Source: Candidatus Cloacimonadota bacterium (GTDB taxonomy: Bacteria; Cloacimonadota; Cloacimonadia; Cloacimonadales; Cloacimonadaceae). From it: DNA of 64,000 nucleotides. This document shows, piece by piece, positions 62,308 to 64,000 of this stretch. The notes beneath the pieces were generated by a model that was given only the letters and a program-made list of their open reading frames with translations, was not told the origin of the DNA and did not search any database. Position 1 is the first letter of the stretch; each line of letters opens with the position of its first letter. The translations under genes were made by a program, and so were the position numbers. Where the stretch lies: NCBI GenBank assembly GCA_029781115.1, contig JAKOXG010000007.1:28593-92592 (forward strand), in the 5' to 3' direction.

Positions 62308-63227
62308 AAGCGATAGAGCCGGTCGTGGCAGATATTTTAGGGAAGCTTGCGCAGTGCGGCATCCAGGTCTATGAGCAGGTTCCGCTGCAGTATGGCTTGC
62401 AGCTGAGGTTGATCTTGGAAGACGAAAAGGCGGTCTTGAATATCTATCATTCAGCCAAGAAGGGCATTTCCTTAGTGATAGGCGGCAAGACAGATACGCA
62501 GCTCAGAAGGATGTTGCAGGAGATTGTGGGCGAACACGTCAGTCAGCAGGTGGTGCAAGTGCCTGAAAGTAAACACAGTTGGGAGGATTGGATCGGCAGC
62601 GATGAATCCGGTAAGGGTGACTACTTTGGCCCCTTGGTGGTGTGTTCTTTCCGGGCGGACAAGGAGGCGGAAAAGCGGCTCTGGGCGATGGGTGTGATGG
62701 ATAGCAAGCTCTTGAACGACCATCAGATAAAGGACTTGGCGCAGCGGCTCTACACAGAGTTTCCCGGCTGCATGAACGGTATCGTGCTCATGCCCAAGAC
62801 TTACAACCGCATCATCGAGGACATGAAAAGGCAGGGGCGCAACCTCAACGATCTCCTGGCTTGGCAACACTTTAAGGTCTTGGAGGAGATGCTCAAAGCC
62901 ACTGATGCACCCGATGGCATCCTGGTAGATCAGTTTACCTCCCGCAAGACGCTTTCCCGGCTCTTCCAGGCCAAGGAGTTAGATGTCAATTTAGTAGAGC
63001 GTCCCCGCTCAGAAAGCGACGCAGCTGTGGCTGCCGCATCCATCTTGGCGCGCTTTCAATACATCAGCGCCATGGCTGCCATGAGCCGCAAATGGGGGAT
63101 AGGCTTTGCCCCGGGAGCCAGCGCCAAGGTGGATAGAATCGCCAGGCAATTTGTGCAAAAGTATGGTAAGGAACGCTTGGGCGAAGTGGCAAAGCTGCAT
63201 TTCAAGAATACCTCCCGGGTTTGTTGA
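62304..63227 (+). CDS. rnhC: Ribonuclease HIII
   Basis: A 307-aa protein. Residues 1-90 form the N-terminal TBP-like substrate-binding domain typical of HIII. The catalytic domain opens with DWIGSDESGKGDYFGPLVV (D100, E101) and has MDSKLLND and VERPRSESDAAVAAASILAR. It degrades RNA in RNA-DNA hybrids. The ATGA overlap with copA implies co-transcription. Confidence 0.95.
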   Translation: MKAIEPVVADILGKLAQCGIQVYEQVPLQYGLQLRLILEDEKAVLNIYHSAKKGISLVIGGKTDTQLRRMLQEIVGEHVSQQVVQVPESKHSWEDWIGSDESGKGDYFGPLVVCSFRADKEAEKRLWAMGVMDSKLLNDHQIKDLAQRLYTEFPGCMNGIVLMPKTYNRIIEDMKRQGRNLNDLLAWQHFKVLEEMLKATDAPDGILVDQFTSRKTLSRLFQAKELDVNLVERPRSESDAAVAAASILARFQYISAMAAMSRKWGIGFAPGASAKVDRIARQFVQKYGKERLGEVAKLHFKNTSRVC

Positions 63228-63350
63228 AGCCTGAGTGTGGCTGCTGAAACTGAAAGCCGCCATCCCGTTACCTGCGGCAGTGGCATAAGATGGGGATCAA
63301 TGATACCGTGTCATCAATCTACGGGTAAGTGATGTGTTTACAAATAACAC

Positions 63351-63380
63351 TTGACAAAAGGGAATGGCTGTCATACTTTG
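63351..63380 (+). promoter_or_regulatory. Candidate promoter of the right-edge secreted-protein gene
   Basis: Perfect TTGACA (63351-63356), 17 nt, TACTTTG (63374-63380). It lies about 340 nt before the start at 63722, leaving a long leader without a convincing ORF, like the leader of the gene at 33464. The leader holds one imperfect GC hairpin near 63586-63607 and nothing else I can support. Confidence 0.4.
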
Positions 63381-63721
63381 GATAAGATGCTCCAATTGCT
63401 TGAGGAAGGCCCTCAAATGGGCGGTGCCGAATTTGCAATAATTTGAAGTTCGGGCATTTATTCTCGGGATTGGATTGAAAATTGCATATACTGTCCGAGG
63501 TGCTTCTATAGTGTCTGGATATAAATGTTAAGGATTACTAATGTCACATAACTTAAGAGTGTCTTTAAGTTTAACGCAGGGAGGCCGTTCCGTCCCCGGA
63601 GCGGAGCTTGCCCTAGGTTGTATTGTCTATTTTCAAAATCAGAACCCTGAACCTGCCGGCTTTGAATCAAATGCCGAGCCTAATCACCAACAAAAAGGAA
63701 CAAATCAATAAGGACAAGATT

Positions 63722-64000
63722 ATGAAAACAACACTTCGCATCACTGTGCTCTTGGCCATACTTTTGGCCATGTTCAGCTTTACCCATGCGGTAACAGTGC
63801 AAGTGGGTGATGGAACTGCTACCACCGCCTATTATCCCATCCGAGGGATATATGGCTACACATATTCTCAGCAGATCTACACCCAATCTCAAATCAACTA
63901 CGCTGGAGAGATCACCAAGATCCGCTTCTTCTACTCGTCCGGTAATATAGCCAACAACAAGGATTGGACTATTTACCTGGGACACTCGCAGAAGACGGAG
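63722..64000 (+). CDS. Secreted beta-module protein (N-terminus only, cut by window edge)
   Basis: The ATG follows AATAAGGACAAG and opens a signal peptide (MKTTLRITVLLAILLAMFSF). The next residues, VTVQVGDGT...YTYSQQIYTQSQINYAGEI and TKIRFFYSSG...DWTIYLGHS, match the first beta module of the 1675-aa and 1980-aa proteins. So this is another member of the large secreted family; its size and C-terminus are outside the window. Confidence 0.85.
   Translation, partial: MKTTLRITVLLAILLAMFSFTHAVTVQVGDGTATTAYYPIRGIYGYTYSQQIYTQSQINYAGEITKIRFFYSSGNIANNKDWTIYLGHSQKTE

Overview
The window looks like part of the chromosome of an anaerobic, didermic bacterium, most probably a member of Candidatus Cloacimonadota (Cloacimonas-like). 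The reasons are very large secreted multi-domain proteins ending in a type IX secretion (T9SS)/FlgD-like tail, a PorV/PorQ-family outer-membrane protein, a lysine 5,6-aminomutase gene pair typical of amino-acid fermenters, and the [FeFe]-hydrogenase maturase HydF. The assignment is inference from gene content and was not checked by a database search.

Region 1-6909 (minus strand) is a type I-B CRISPR-Cas interference operon read cas6 > cas8b (with an internal cas11b start) > cas7 > cas5 > cas3. cas3 runs off the left edge. No CRISPR array and no cas1/cas2/cas4 are visible; they may lie beyond position 1. A 74-bp duplication carrying a palindromic repeat sits between cas6 and cas8b. Region 6910-7709 is non-coding and packed with inverted repeats, REP-like hairpins and two interleaved direct repeats of about 195 bp period.

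Region 7710-27622 (minus) is a tandem array of five paralogous giant secreted proteins (836-1980 aa) with 13-20 bp between genes. They share a C-terminal block and differ mainly in the number of N-terminal beta-rich modules. Next come parB, parA, rsmG (frameshifted as given) and an 819-aa secreted GND-Y/HEAT repeat protein, all on the minus strand and probably one operon ending at a clear terminator. A divergent regulatory region (32.8-33.46 kb) leads into another large secreted protein (plus strand, to 37849).

Region 38-49.7 kb (plus) is mostly housekeeping: a PAP2 phosphatase, HydF, two small unknown proteins, RsmD, an LPP20-type lipoprotein, then an expanded macromolecular-synthesis operon rpsU-cvpA-mutS2-dnaG-rpoD. 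Two minus-strand envelope genes follow (a putative outer-membrane protein and a DUF2059 protein). From 52.5 kb on the plus strand come tRNA-Met(CAU), a PorV/PorQ-like protein, dxr, kamD-kamE, rseP, tgt, a CopA-type copper ATPase, rnhC and the start of one more secreted protein cut by the right edge.

The main non-coding novelty is a dispersed repeat of about 313 bp present in three intergenic copies (38.0, 49.8 and 59.7 kb). It has a conserved GC-rich core, usually an 11-bp stem, and matches no element I recognise. A second family of short GGCGGT/ACCGCC and GGTCGCT/AGCGACC hairpins occurs at three loci, including inside the cas operon.
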